NCBI RefSeq assembly: GCF_004564275.1
Contig: NZ_SPDV01000002.1
Coordinates: forward strand, 186,001-250,000
Reading direction: 5' to 3'
DNA from: Sphingomonas parva (ex Maeng et al. 2020)
Lineage (GTDB): Bacteria; Pseudomonadota; Alphaproteobacteria; Sphingomonadales; Sphingomonadaceae
Length of the DNA: 64,000 nt
Each line of letters begins with the position of its first letter. Positions within the stretch are counted from its first letter, which is position 1. Both the position numbers and the translations under genes were made by a program. The notes beneath the pieces are model-generated. The model saw only the letters and a list, made by a program, of their open reading frames with translations. It made no database searches and had not been told where the DNA came from. Below are positions 27,917 to 36,920 of the stretch, piece by piece.

Positions 27917-29439
27917 GAGTCACTCTCCTCGGGCATGTCGCTCGGGCGTGGCCGGGCCCGCGCGATCAGCGGCAGGAACAGCAGCGCGGCGAGGCTCAGC
28001 ACGCCGGACAGGATGAAGAACAGGTCGAAACCGCGATAGCCGGCCCGGTCGAAGCTCTCGACCATCGCGCCCCCGGCGCCCGACAGCAGGCGGGGCAGCA
28101 GGAAGGCGAAGCCGGAGAGGAAGGCGTATTGCGCACCCGGATAGCGCGGGTTCACCAGCAGCGACAGATAGACGACGAAGATCGTCCCTGCCATGCCGTT
28201 GCCGAACTGGTCGGCGGCGGTCGCGATGTAGAGCAGCGCCTCGTCGACCGGCTGGTGGGCGAGCCAGACGAAGCCGAAATTGCCAAAGGCGGCGAACGAG
28301 GCGCCGATGGTCAGCGTCAGCGCCTGCGGCCAGCGCGCCGCCATCCAGCCGCCGAGCCCGACGCCGACGATACTGGCGATCAGCGCCACGTAGGAATCGG
28401 CCCGCCCGATCTCGGTCAGCGAATAGCCGAGCTGCTTGATCATCGGCTTCGAGAGGTTGAGCGCCAGCACGTCGCCCATCCGGTAGATCGAGACGAAGGC
28501 GAGCAGGGCGAGGGCCATGGCGCCATAGCGCCAGAAGAAATCGACATAGGGTCCGATCGCGGCCGACCGGCGGGCGCGGGAGGTCGGCGGCAGGCCGCGG
28601 ATCCTGGGCAGCGCCGCCGCCATCGCCAGGAAGGGCAGCATGCAGGCCACCAGCACATAAGGCGTGACGTTGGTCTCGGCGCTCATTCCCGCGCCCGCGG
28701 CGGCGCCGAGCAGCAGCGCTCCGATCAGCCCCGTCGCGACGGCGAAGACCGCCAGGATGACGAGGCTCGCGATCAGCCCGCCGCCCAGCGCTGCGCTTCG
28801 CCGGCCATGGGTGTCCGGATCGCGGGGCAGCGCGACGAGCAGGGGAAAGGCGAGGAACGCCGCCGCGGCGATGACCATATAGGCCGCGCTCCAGCCCCAG
28901 CCCGGCTGGTCCGCGACGAGCAGGGCGCCGCTTCCGGCGGCCACCATCGCCGTGCGATAGCCCCACAGATTGGCCGCCGCGAGCGGGCCCTGCTCCTCCT
29001 GCGTCGGCGCCAGCTCGATCCGCCAGGCGTCGGCCGCGACCTCCAGGGTCGTCGTCCAGAAGGCGAGCAGCACCGCCAGCAGGGCGGTGATCTGGAGATT
29101 GGAATCGGAGGCGGTCAGCGCCATCGCCGCCATCGCGGTGAAGATGCCGAGCTGCGAGAGCATGATCCAGCCGCGCCGCTTGCCCCAGAAGCGGCTGAAG
29201 CCCGGCACCTGGTAGCGGTCGAGCAGCGGCGCCCAGACGAACTTGAAGGTCGGAAGGAGCTGCACCCAGGCGAAGAAGCCGATCACCACCAGCCCCACCT
29301 CGTGCGCCTGGAGGCGCAGCGAGAGGACGGTCGAGAACATGTAGAAGGGGAGACCGGCCGAGAAGCCGAGCAGGACGTACAGCGCCTGGCGGCCGATGCC
29401 GGGCCGGATCGCCGGCGGCGCGTCCACCTGCTCAGTCAC
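27913..29439 (-). CDS. ampG: Muropeptide permease AmpG, MFS family
   Basis: A 508-residue major-facilitator protein with 12-14 helices, beginning ALYVLLGFSAGLPFYMFSTV, the conserved AmpG start, with LRLQAHEVGLVVIGFF, FVWAPLLDRY and QISALLAVL-like segments after it. AmpG carries GlcNAc-anhydroMurNAc and its peptides into the cytoplasm. It is followed by the AmiE-like hydrolase (4-nt overlap) and preceded by a TonB-dependent receptor gene 163 nt upstream, a layout of outer- then inner-membrane import. Confidence 0.9.
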   Translation of the reverse strand: MTEQVDAPPAIRPGIGRQALYVLLGFSAGLPFYMFSTVLSLRLQAHEVGLVVIGFFAWVQLLPTFKFVWAPLLDRYQVPGFSRFWGKRRGWIMLSQLGIFTAMAAMALTASDSNLQITALLAVLLAFWTTTLEVAADAWRIELAPTQEEQGPLAAANLWGYRTAMVAAGSGALLVADQPGWGWSAAYMVIAAAAFLAFPLLVALPRDPDTHGRRSAALGGGLIASLVILAVFAVATGLIGALLLGAAAGAGMSAETNVTPYVLVACMLPFLAMAAALPRIRGLPPTSRARRSAAIGPYVDFFWRYGAMALALLAFVSIYRMGDVLALNLSKPMIKQLGYSLTEIGRADSYVALIASIVGVGLGGWMAARWPQALTLTIGASFAAFGNFGFVWLAHQPVDEALLYIATAADQFGNGMAGTIFVVYLSLLVNPRYPGAQYAFLSGFAFLLPRLLSGAGGAMVESFDRAGYRGFDLFFILSGVLSLAALLFLPLIARARPRPSDMPEESDS

Positions 29440-29537
29440 GCACGTCTGCCTGCATCGGCCCTTGTCCCTCCGCCCGTCGCGGGCACGCTCGACGGCTGCG
29501 CCGCCGGCGTCAAGTCGCCGGCCTTGGCCGGAAAGAA

Positions 29538-29576
29538 GATGGCCGGGCCGTCGCTGGGGGCGACGACCCGGCCATC
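29538..29576 (-). terminator. Hairpin after the TonB-dependent receptor gene
   Basis: Long inverted repeat: GATGGCCGGG ... CCCGGCCATC with inner pairs GTCGC/GCGAC and a short loop, 27 nt past the receptor stop and about 100 nt before ampG. No T-run follows on the minus strand, so it may be an intrinsic terminator that lets part of the transcript through, or an mRNA-end stabiliser. Confidence 0.5.
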
Positions 29577-29602
29577 ACCGTCGCGCCTGCGCGCGGCGTC
29601 TC

Positions 29603-32600
29603 TTACTTCAGCTTCATCCGCACGCCGAAGCGGAAGCTGCGGCCGAGGAGATCGCTGTAGGTGCTGTTCGCGGCGAGGCCCGTCTCCGGCAGGAGGATGG
29701 GATCGCTGTCCAGCAGGTTGGTCACGTTGATGAAGAACTCGCCGTTGCGGCCTCCGAACGCGTCGAACTTGAACGTCGCATTCAGGTCGAAATAGGTCGC
29801 GCCGCCGATGCTGTTGTCCTCGTACGTCGGGAACTGGTTGGTCGAGATCGGGCAGGAATTGCCGCACTCGATGCCGGTGGCGTCGTACCGGCCGTCACCG
29901 ACGCCGCGGGCTACGCCGGTCAGCGAGTAATCGTCGGTGTCGTAGGTGGCGCTGACCCGATAGATCCACTTGGGCGTGATCGATTGCGTGCCGGTGCCGA
30001 CACCAAGCGTTCCGACCGAGTTGAGCGGCTGGAAGCCGGGCACGCCGGTGGTGACGGTGTTCTCGATGTAACGCGTCGCCAGGCCGCGGATGCCGAAGGT
30101 CCCGTTGCCGAGGCGCGCCCGATAGGCCGCTTCGAAGTCGAGACCCCGCATCAGGATGCTCGAGAAATTGACCGGCTGGCGCGCGATCAGGACGCGGTTC
30201 GGAACGTTCGGATCGGGGGTGATCGCCGCGCAGAAGTCGGCCAGCCCCTCGAAGCAGCGATTGACGATGTCGTCGGCGCTGAGGCTGTCGATCGCGTCCT
30301 TCACCTTGACGCGCCAGTAGTCGACCGACGCGCTGAAGCCGGGCAGGAAGCGCGGCGCGAGTACGCCGCCGATGTTCCACGAATCCGCTTTCTCGGGCCG
30401 CAGGTTCAGGTTTCCGGTGATCGTCCCGAGGTAGGCGATGTTGGCGCCATAGGTGCCGGTGCCGGGTCCCGCTCCAGGGAAGAAGGGGTTCGTCACCGTC
30501 GAGGTGTTGGCGGTGCCCGCCTGGTACAGCTCGTTGAGGTTCGGCGCCCGGATGTCGCGCGACCGGTTCACGCGGATCAGGATGTCGTCGACCGGCTGCC
30601 AGGTCGCGCCGGCCTTCCAGGTCGTGACGAACCCCGAGGTCGAGTAATCGGTGCCGCGGATCGCGCCGTTGAACTCGAGACCGAAGCCGAGCGGAACGAC
30701 CGTCTCGAGATAGGCTTCCTTGACGTCGTAGCTGCCCTTGCTCGGGCGGTAGTTGCCGACCGACCAGACGCTCGTCGAGGCGCCGGTCGTCGGGTTGAAG
30801 ATCGGCTGGAATTCTTCCGGAACGAATCCGTCGATCTCCTCCTTGCGATACTCCGCGCCGACGGCGACGCTGACGTCGCCGGCCCAGGTGGCGAACGGCG
30901 TCAGCGACAGGTTGGCGCCGACCACCGTCTGCTCGAGCAGTTGGTCGCGATAGGGGTCGCCAAGGATGTAGTCGATCGCGGCGGGATCGGCGACGCCGAG
31001 GCCGAACAGATTCAGCGGCCGGCAGGCGGGATCGTCATTGGCCGTGGTCGCATCGACGTTGATCGCGCACTGGATCGATCCGACCGGCAGGCCGGCGGGG
31101 TTGCCGGCCGGCGCGAAGACCGCGTTGAGCGCGTTGCCGCGCCGCGTGGTCTGCTGGATGTTGATCAGCTGCTCGTGCAGGTCGGCGCGGCCGTATTGCC
31201 CATAGACGTCCCAGCGCGCCGACTTTCCGAAGGCCTCGAAATCGCCTTCGGCGCCGATCAGGTAGCGCTGCACCTCGCGCTCGTTGTTCGAACCGCGGAA
31301 CGGCAGGTCGGCGCCGCTGGTGGCCAGCGTGACCCCGGTGATGCCGGCAAGCTGCGCCGGGCCGAGCGTCTGGTAGAGGAACGCATTGCAGGTCGTCGGG
31401 GCGGTCGCGCCCGAGCCGCAGTTCGAGGCGGCGATCGACAGGCCGGTCATCAGGTTCGGACCGGCGTTGAACAGGGTTTCCTGCCGGTTGTACGACCCTT
31501 CGGCGAAGAGCCTGATGCCGTCGGTGACGTCGAAGCTCAGCCGGGCGAACACGCCGTGGCGGTCTTCCTCGGGGATGAGGCCGATGCGGCGGCCCGTGTC
31601 GTTGATCCGCCAGTCGCCGCCCTGGTTGAGCGACGGGCTGCTCGCATTGGCGGGGGTGGTCGGCGCACAGGTCGGCGAGGGGAAGGTCAAGGCGCCATAT
31701 TGATACCTGTTCACCGATCCGCCCTGGCCGAAATAGGTCCCGCACAGGCGATTGGTGAGACCGCCGGTGGAGGCGGTGATGAGGCCGCCGGGCGTCGAGT
31801 TGGCCTGGCCCACCTCGGTGCGGATCAGATACCTCGGCGCGGACGGGTTTGCCGGCCAGGCCGGGTTCTGGATGCGAACGAAGCCGGTATGGTTCCAGCC
31901 GCGATCCTGGCCGACCTCGAAGATTCCGTCGGTGTGGGCGATCTCGCCCGCCACGATCAGGCGGGCGCGGCCGTCGGCGAACTTGATGCCGCCGGTCAGC
32001 GACGCCGAATAGTTGAAGCCGTCGCCCCGCTGGGTGATCCCGGAATCGGCCTCCAGCTTGAGCCCCTCATATTCGGTGTTGAGGATGAAGTTGGTCACGC
32101 CGGCGACCGCGTCCGAGCCGTAGGCCGCCGAAGCGCCGCCGGTAACCACCTCGACGCGGTTGACCAGCGACTGGGGGATCGTGTTGACGTCGACGATGCC
32201 GTTGGCGGTCGATCCGACCGAGCGGCGGCCGTTGACCAGCACGAGCGTGCGGACCGTACCCAGGCTGCGCAGGTTGAGCGCGTTGATGCCGGCCTGGCCG
32301 TTGCTGAGCTCGAGGCGCGAGTTCGAGGGGCGGATCGATGCGGCAAGCGCGGGCAGCTGGTTGACGAAGTCCGCGATGTTGTTGGTCGGCGAGGAATTCT
32401 CGATGTCGTCCTCGTTCAGCACCTGCAGCGGCGTCGGCGCCTGGAAGCCGTCGCGCGCGATGCGCGTGCCGGTGACGACGATGTTCTCGTCGGTCCGCGC
32501 GCCGGCGGGCTGCGCGTCGGTGGTCTGCGCGGTCGCAACCTCGGTCGCTGCCGCATCGTCGGACGGCGTGGTCTGGGCCGACGCGGCGCTCGCCATGGCG

Positions 32601-32668
32601 AGCGCGGCCAGGCCGGAGATCGCGAGGAAAGGCGCTTTGCGGAATCCGACTGTCGACTGGCTGATCAT
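29603..32668 (-). CDS. TonB-dependent outer-membrane receptor (salvage island)
   Basis: A 1021-residue receptor. Signal peptide about 1-31 (ending ASA before QT), plug domain starting ENIVVTGTRIARDGF at about 61, plug motifs LVLVNGRRS and GGASAAYGSDAVAGVTNF, then a 22-strand barrel ending RSFRFGVRMKLK. Receptors of this size in sphingomonads often take up oligosaccharides or peptides. Position before ampG and the two LysR-type sites shared with dgcN suggest a muropeptide or D-amino-acid peptide ligand; the ligand is inference. The antisense strand is open over the whole gene because of GC-rich codon use and is not coding. Confidence 0.94.
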   Translation of the reverse strand: MISQSTVGFRKAPFLAISGLAALAMASAASAQTTPSDDAAATEVATAQTTDAQPAGARTDENIVVTGTRIARDGFQAPTPLQVLNEDDIENSSPTNNIADFVNQLPALAASIRPSNSRLELSNGQAGINALNLRSLGTVRTLVLVNGRRSVGSTANGIVDVNTIPQSLVNRVEVVTGGASAAYGSDAVAGVTNFILNTEYEGLKLEADSGITQRGDGFNYSASLTGGIKFADGRARLIVAGEIAHTDGIFEVGQDRGWNHTGFVRIQNPAWPANPSAPRYLIRTEVGQANSTPGGLITASTGGLTNRLCGTYFGQGGSVNRYQYGALTFPSPTCAPTTPANASSPSLNQGGDWRINDTGRRIGLIPEEDRHGVFARLSFDVTDGIRLFAEGSYNRQETLFNAGPNLMTGLSIAASNCGSGATAPTTCNAFLYQTLGPAQLAGITGVTLATSGADLPFRGSNNEREVQRYLIGAEGDFEAFGKSARWDVYGQYGRADLHEQLINIQQTTRRGNALNAVFAPAGNPAGLPVGSIQCAINVDATTANDDPACRPLNLFGLGVADPAAIDYILGDPYRDQLLEQTVVGANLSLTPFATWAGDVSVAVGAEYRKEEIDGFVPEEFQPIFNPTTGASTSVWSVGNYRPSKGSYDVKEAYLETVVPLGFGLEFNGAIRGTDYSTSGFVTTWKAGATWQPVDDILIRVNRSRDIRAPNLNELYQAGTANTSTVTNPFFPGAGPGTGTYGANIAYLGTITGNLNLRPEKADSWNIGGVLAPRFLPGFSASVDYWRVKVKDAIDSLSADDIVNRCFEGLADFCAAITPDPNVPNRVLIARQPVNFSSILMRGLDFEAAYRARLGNGTFGIRGLATRYIENTVTTGVPGFQPLNSVGTLGVGTGTQSITPKWIYRVSATYDTDDYSLTGVARGVGDGRYDATGIECGNSCPISTNQFPTYEDNSIGGATYFDLNATFKFDAFGGRNGEFFINVTNLLDSDPILLPETGLAANSTYSDLLGRSFRFGVRMKLK

Positions 32669-33109
32669 ATGAACCCCCTAGATGCCCTGACGCCCTGCGA
32701 AACTGGCAGGTGCGGTTGGACCTGTCACGCCCGCTTAGGCATCTTGAGTGCCGATTGATACGGGCTTCCCCCGATGGTGCCGGGCACCGCCGAGCAGCGT
32801 CAATTGCGCACGGGGTTCCATTGCTTTGCTGGGCCATAGACGGAGATTATGGCATGACCATAGCTTGTGCCTATGGCGGGGCGAGCCTTTGCCATGTGAC
32901 GCAGGCGCGCGGGCCTCGCTAAGTCAGCATCGTCGGGAGGGGTGTCACCTGTCGTCAGTGGCTTGGCGTTCATCGGAAGCTGGTGCGCCGGGCGGCTGCC
33001 GCTGTGTGGCCCGTCCCTCCGGATCGGCCTTGTCCGAAGGACCTGGTCGGCCGCACAGCAGCGCGGATCGGGCCTCCGCCTGAGCCGCCATCGACATGGA
33101 CGTTTGCCG
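32669..33109. other. Intergenic region with tandem operator
   Basis: A 441-nt divergent region between the TonB-dependent receptor and the acylase. It holds the tandem CCATAG-type operator (32834-32876). I see no convincing protein, tRNA or repeat in the rest; the frame upstream of the acylase start is open but carries no homology and no ribosome site. Confidence 0.6.
32834..32876. promoter_or_regulatory. Tandem LysR-type operator
   Basis: Two inverted repeats in tandem: CCATAG-N7-TTATGG (32834-32852) and CCATAG-N7-CTATGG (32858-32876), repeated with a 24-bp period. Each has T-N11-A spacing. The single copy before dgcN (20548-20566) has the same half-sites. Paired sites at about two helical turns are typical of LysR recognition and activation sites. 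The likely targets are the receptor/ampG operon (minus strand, 166 nt away) and possibly the acylase (plus strand). Confidence 0.7.
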
Positions 33110-35491
33110 ATGCTCGACCGCCGCTCCTTTCTGCTCGGTTCCGCCGCCGCGCTGGCCCTCTCCTCGGCCGGGTGCCGCACCGCGGATCTGGGACGCCAGG
33201 CGCGGCAGGTGCGCGCCGCCGGCCTGTCCGCCCCGCTCGAGATCGTCGACGATCCCTGGGGCGTTCCGCACATCCGCGCGCGGTCGATCCCGGATGCCTT
33301 CTTCGGCCAGGGCTATGTCGTCGCGCGGGACCGCCTGTTTCAGCTCGATCTCTCGCACCGGCGCGAAACGGGCCGGCTCGCCGAGGCCTTCGGCGCCGAG
33401 TTCGCGCCGCACGACGCGACCGCCCGATTGTTCCACTTTCGCGGCGATCTCGACGCCGAGCTTGCCCGCGTCCCGGCGGACGTGCTGGCCTGCGCGCGCG
33501 CCTATGTCGCCGGCATCAATGCCCGCATCGACGAGGTCCTTGCCGATCCATCCCTGCTCCCGCTCGAATATTCGATCCTCGGAATTCGCCCGCTCAAATG
33601 GGCTCTGCGCGATCTGGTCCTCTCCCGCGGCATTCAGGGTGGAAGCATCGAGGACGAGATCCGCCGCGCGCGGCTCGCGGGAATGGGGCTGCTCGAGCTC
33701 GACGCGATCATGGCGCCGCTCCGACCCGCCTGGCCGCTTGCCGTCCCCGAGGGGCTCGACGCCGCCGCGGTGAGCGACGCCGATCTCGGCGTGCTGCGCA
33801 GGGGCAGCCTGCCGTACGGATCGATCGTTCCCGCGCTGGAGCCCAACGATCCGCCGAGCGCCGCGCAGGACCGCGGCAATGCCGGCAGCAACGCCTGGAC
33901 CGTGGCGCCGTCGCGCAGCGCCACCGGCCGCCCGATCCTCGCCAATGATCCGCATCTCGGCATCGGCGGTTTCGGTCCGCGCCACGTCGCCCATCTCAGC
34001 GCCCCCGGTCTGGACGTGATCGGCGCCGGCTCGCCGGGGCTGCCCGGCATCATGCAGGGCCATACCGATCGCTTCGCCTTCGGCCGGACCAATTTCCACA
34101 TCGATCAGGAGGATCTGTTCGTCCTCGAGCTCGATGCGAGCGACCCGGAGCTCTACCGTCACGGCGGCGCTTGGAAGCGGTTCGAGCGGGCCGAGGTCTC
34201 GATACCGGTCCGCGGCGGCCCGCCGCATCGGGCGACGATGCGCTTTTCGGTGCACGGCCCGGTCCTCTCCCACGATCCGTCCTGGCGTCGGGCGACGGCG
34301 CTCGCCGTCGTCGAGCTGCAGCCGGGCGCCAGCGGCGCCTTTGCGATGATCGCCATCAACCTGGCGCGCGACTGGGAGAGCCTGAAGGCGGCGTTCCGCT
34401 TCCATCCTTCGCCGACGAACTTCCATTATGCCGACGTCGACGGAAACCACGGCTGGCAGGTGATCGGCTTCGTGCCGGTGCGCCGCAAGGGCGAGGGGCT
34501 GATGCCGGTGCCGGGCGACGGCCGCTACGACTGGACCGGCCTGCGCGACTTCCGCGCCCTGCCGAGCGAGTACAATCCGGCCAAGGGCTGGTTCGCCTCG
34601 GCCAACCAGAACAACCTGCCGGCCGATTGGCCCCGCGACCGCATTCCCGCTTTCTCGTTCCGCGATCCCTATCGCTACCAGCGCGTCGCCGATGTGCTGG
34701 AGGCGCAGCCGCGGCACAGCCTCGCCGACAGTGTCGCGCTCCAGCATGACACGCTGTCGACGCCGGCGCGCCAGCTTCAGGCCCTGCTGCCGGCGCGGGG
34801 CTCGCCCTCGGCCGAGGCCGCGATCGCGATGCTGCGCGGCTGGGATGCGCGGCTCGATGCGGACAGCGGCCCGGCTGCCCTGTTCGAGATCCTGTGGCGC
34901 GAGCTCGGCCAGCGCATGATCGCGGCGCTGGTGCCGGAACGGGCGCGGGAGCTGGTCAACGAGATCGCGCCTTCGGTCCTGCTCGGCCTGCTGGCGAAGC
35001 CGGACGCGCGGCTTGGCGCCGATCCCGCGACGACGCGCGACGCCTTGTTCGACGCCGCGCTCGCGGCGGCGTGGAACGGCGCCCGCGAACGGCTCGGCCC
35101 GGATCCGGCCGCCTGGCGGTGGGGGACGCTGCATCAGGTGCGGATCGCGCACCCGCTTTCGCGGATCCCGGCGATCGCCGCGGCCTTTCCGCCGATCGAG
35201 GGTGAGGGATCGGGCGGCGATTCGTTCACCGTTATGGCGCGCTGGCTGCGCGACGCGCCGAGCTGGCACGTCAGCGGCGGCGCCAGCTATCTCCAGGTGA
35301 TCGACGTCGGCGCATGGGACAATTCGCTGATGCTGAATCTCCCAGGCCAGTCGAACGACCCGCGCTCAGCCCATTATCGCGACCAATATCTGCCCTGGAT
35401 CCGGGGCGAGATGCAGCCGATGCTGTTCAGTCGCGCCGCGATCGACGCCCACGCCGGCAACCGCACCTTCTTGCGTCCGGCGGAGAGCTGA
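33110..35491 (+). CDS. Penicillin acylase family N-terminal-nucleophile amidase, Tat lipoprotein
   Basis: A 793-residue precursor. The N-terminus has a twin-arginine motif (DRRSFLLG) followed by a lipobox (SSAGC), so it is probably exported folded and lipid-anchored. The alpha chain begins LEIVDDPWGVPHIRA; the self-processing site is the Ser of GNAGSNAWTVAP at about residue 262, which becomes the N-terminal nucleophile of the beta chain. Further family motifs: NDPHLGIG, GHTDRFAFGRTN and NQNNLPADWP. Family members cut acyl amides such as acyl-homoserine lactones, beta-lactams or N-acyl amino acids; the nearby operator suggests a link to the salvage island. Confidence 0.9.
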   Translation: MLDRRSFLLGSAAALALSSAGCRTADLGRQARQVRAAGLSAPLEIVDDPWGVPHIRARSIPDAFFGQGYVVARDRLFQLDLSHRRETGRLAEAFGAEFAPHDATARLFHFRGDLDAELARVPADVLACARAYVAGINARIDEVLADPSLLPLEYSILGIRPLKWALRDLVLSRGIQGGSIEDEIRRARLAGMGLLELDAIMAPLRPAWPLAVPEGLDAAAVSDADLGVLRRGSLPYGSIVPALEPNDPPSAAQDRGNAGSNAWTVAPSRSATGRPILANDPHLGIGGFGPRHVAHLSAPGLDVIGAGSPGLPGIMQGHTDRFAFGRTNFHIDQEDLFVLELDASDPELYRHGGAWKRFERAEVSIPVRGGPPHRATMRFSVHGPVLSHDPSWRRATALAVVELQPGASGAFAMIAINLARDWESLKAAFRFHPSPTNFHYADVDGNHGWQVIGFVPVRRKGEGLMPVPGDGRYDWTGLRDFRALPSEYNPAKGWFASANQNNLPADWPRDRIPAFSFRDPYRYQRVADVLEAQPRHSLADSVALQHDTLSTPARQLQALLPARGSPSAEAAIAMLRGWDARLDADSGPAALFEILWRELGQRMIAALVPERARELVNEIAPSVLLGLLAKPDARLGADPATTRDALFDAALAAAWNGARERLGPDPAAWRWGTLHQVRIAHPLSRIPAIAAAFPPIEGEGSGGDSFTVMARWLRDAPSWHVSGGASYLQVIDVGAWDNSLMLNLPGQSNDPRSAHYRDQYLPWIRGEMQPMLFSRAAIDAHAGNRTFLRPAES

Positions 35492-35508
35492 TCGCCGCGC
35501 GGGCGCGG

Positions 35509-36705
35509 TCAGCGCGCCAGCGCCTCGCATAGCCTGCCGGTCGCCAGCGCGATGCGGCTTTCCGCCGTCTCGCGATTGGCAGGGCTGTTCTCGACGCCTT
35601 TGGTCTCGGTGTTGAACGCGAGCAGGCTGCCGGCTTTCTGGTCCGGACAGAGGCTGAGATAGGCGCGGAAGCCGTTCTGGTCGCCATTGTGGCCGACGAA
35701 GCGGACCGGCCCCGCCTGGTCGATGAAGAAGGAAAGGCCGCTCTGCGTCGTCTCGGCCATGCGGCCCTGGGTGAAGTCCTCGCCCGCCGGGATCTGCGGC
35801 CGCCACATCTCCTCGAGCGACGATCGTTTCAGCACCAAATCGTATTCGGCGCTTCGCGCAGGGTCGCCGAGCAGGAAGGCGAGGTAGCGCGCCATGTCCG
35901 GCATCGGCGCGTTCAGCCCGCCGTTGGAGACGGTCACGCCGGTGTCCGCATCGAACGGTGCCGCCACCCTCTTGCCGTCGCGAATGTAGTAACTGTGGGC
36001 GCGATGGGGCAGCAGGTGCGGGGGTGTCCGGTCGAAATAGCTGGCGTGCATGCCGAGCGGCTTCAGGATGTTCTTGTCGACATAGACCTCGAAATCCTCG
36101 CCCGAGAGCCGCTCGATCACCTGGCCGAGGTAGACGATGCCGGGATTCGAATAGCTGAAGCGCGATCCGGGGCGGAACTGCACCTCGCTATAGGGCAGCA
36201 TCGCGACGAGCTGGTCCCAGCCGGCCGGCTCGAACGGCTGCCAGTCGCGGTCGCGCCAGCGCCACGTCGGGCCGGCGAAGCCGGCGCTGTGGCTCATCAG
36301 CTGGCGCAGAGTGATCGCGCCGGTGTCGCCGAACGGATTGTGCACGCGCCGGAGCTCGGGAACGTAGCGGACGATCGGGTCGTCGAGCGTCAGCAGGCCG
36401 CGGTCGCGCAGCTGCATGATCGCGATTCCCGTCATCGTCTTGGTGATCGACGCCCAATGGTAGATCGTGCGCGCATCGACCGGAACGTGCCGTTCGGCAT
36501 CCTGCTCGCCGAGATGGTCGGCGGCGACGGTGCGGCCGTCGCGAAGCAGATAGAAGCTGCTCCCGACGATCCCCGCTTTCTGCGTCTCGGCGCGATGCAC
36601 TGCGCGAAAGTCGCGCAGGGCGGCGGCGAAGGCGCGCTCCTCGGCAGCGGCGGGCGCGGCCGTCGGGGCGGCAAGCAGAAAGGCGGCGGCAATCCCGAGG
36701 CGCAT
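35509..36705 (-). CDS. Exported serine hydrolase, beta-lactamase superfamily
   Basis: A 398-residue protein with signal peptide (about 1-23, ending APAAA before EE). Active-site motifs: SITK (WASITKTMTGIA), YSN (RFSYSNPGIVYLGQ) and a C-terminal HNG (VGHNGDQNGF) in place of KTG, the pattern of EstB/D-aminopeptidase-like hydrolases. GGAG five bases before ATG 36705 decides the start. It converges on the acylase gene with 17 nt between the stops. It may act on D-peptides or esters in the periplasm; it is distinct from the cytoplasmic homologue at 26915. Confidence 0.88.
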   Translation of the reverse strand: MRLGIAAAFLLAAPTAAPAAAEERAFAAALRDFRAVHRAETQKAGIVGSSFYLLRDGRTVAADHLGEQDAERHVPVDARTIYHWASITKTMTGIAIMQLRDRGLLTLDDPIVRYVPELRRVHNPFGDTGAITLRQLMSHSAGFAGPTWRWRDRDWQPFEPAGWDQLVAMLPYSEVQFRPGSRFSYSNPGIVYLGQVIERLSGEDFEVYVDKNILKPLGMHASYFDRTPPHLLPHRAHSYYIRDGKRVAAPFDADTGVTVSNGGLNAPMPDMARYLAFLLGDPARSAEYDLVLKRSSLEEMWRPQIPAGEDFTQGRMAETTQSGLSFFIDQAGPVRFVGHNGDQNGFRAYLSLCPDQKAGSLLAFNTETKGVENSPANRETAESRIALATGRLCEALAR

Positions 36706-36920
36706 GCGATCTCCATCCGGAAACGAGGTCACGCCAGACTTGCGGATGGTGCCCTCCCCGGCAACCGTGAATCGCTTCGGCACCATCGCTGCCGCACGAG
36801 TCACGCGAAATCGTGCTCTTAGGCACCGGACCTGGACCGGGCGGTGCAAGCCGCCTCAAGCCGCCGCCTCGTCAATCTACCGGCTTGCGCGATGTTCATT
36901 ATATGTTCCACATCGCGCGC

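Noticed and set aside
29396-32758. Open frame of 1120 codons on the plus strand opposite the TonB-dependent receptor.
   Set aside because: GC-rich codon use leaves the antisense frame open; it has no domain, only Arg/Gly/Asp-rich sequence, while the minus strand encodes a clear receptor. The same holds for the long antisense frames over 4717-6246, 12832-14292 and 32945-35269.
33040-33085. A translation reading HSSADRASA, a string often produced by tRNA genes.
   Set aside because: The DNA lacks the TTCGA arm, anticodon stem and acceptor pairing; there is no tRNA here.
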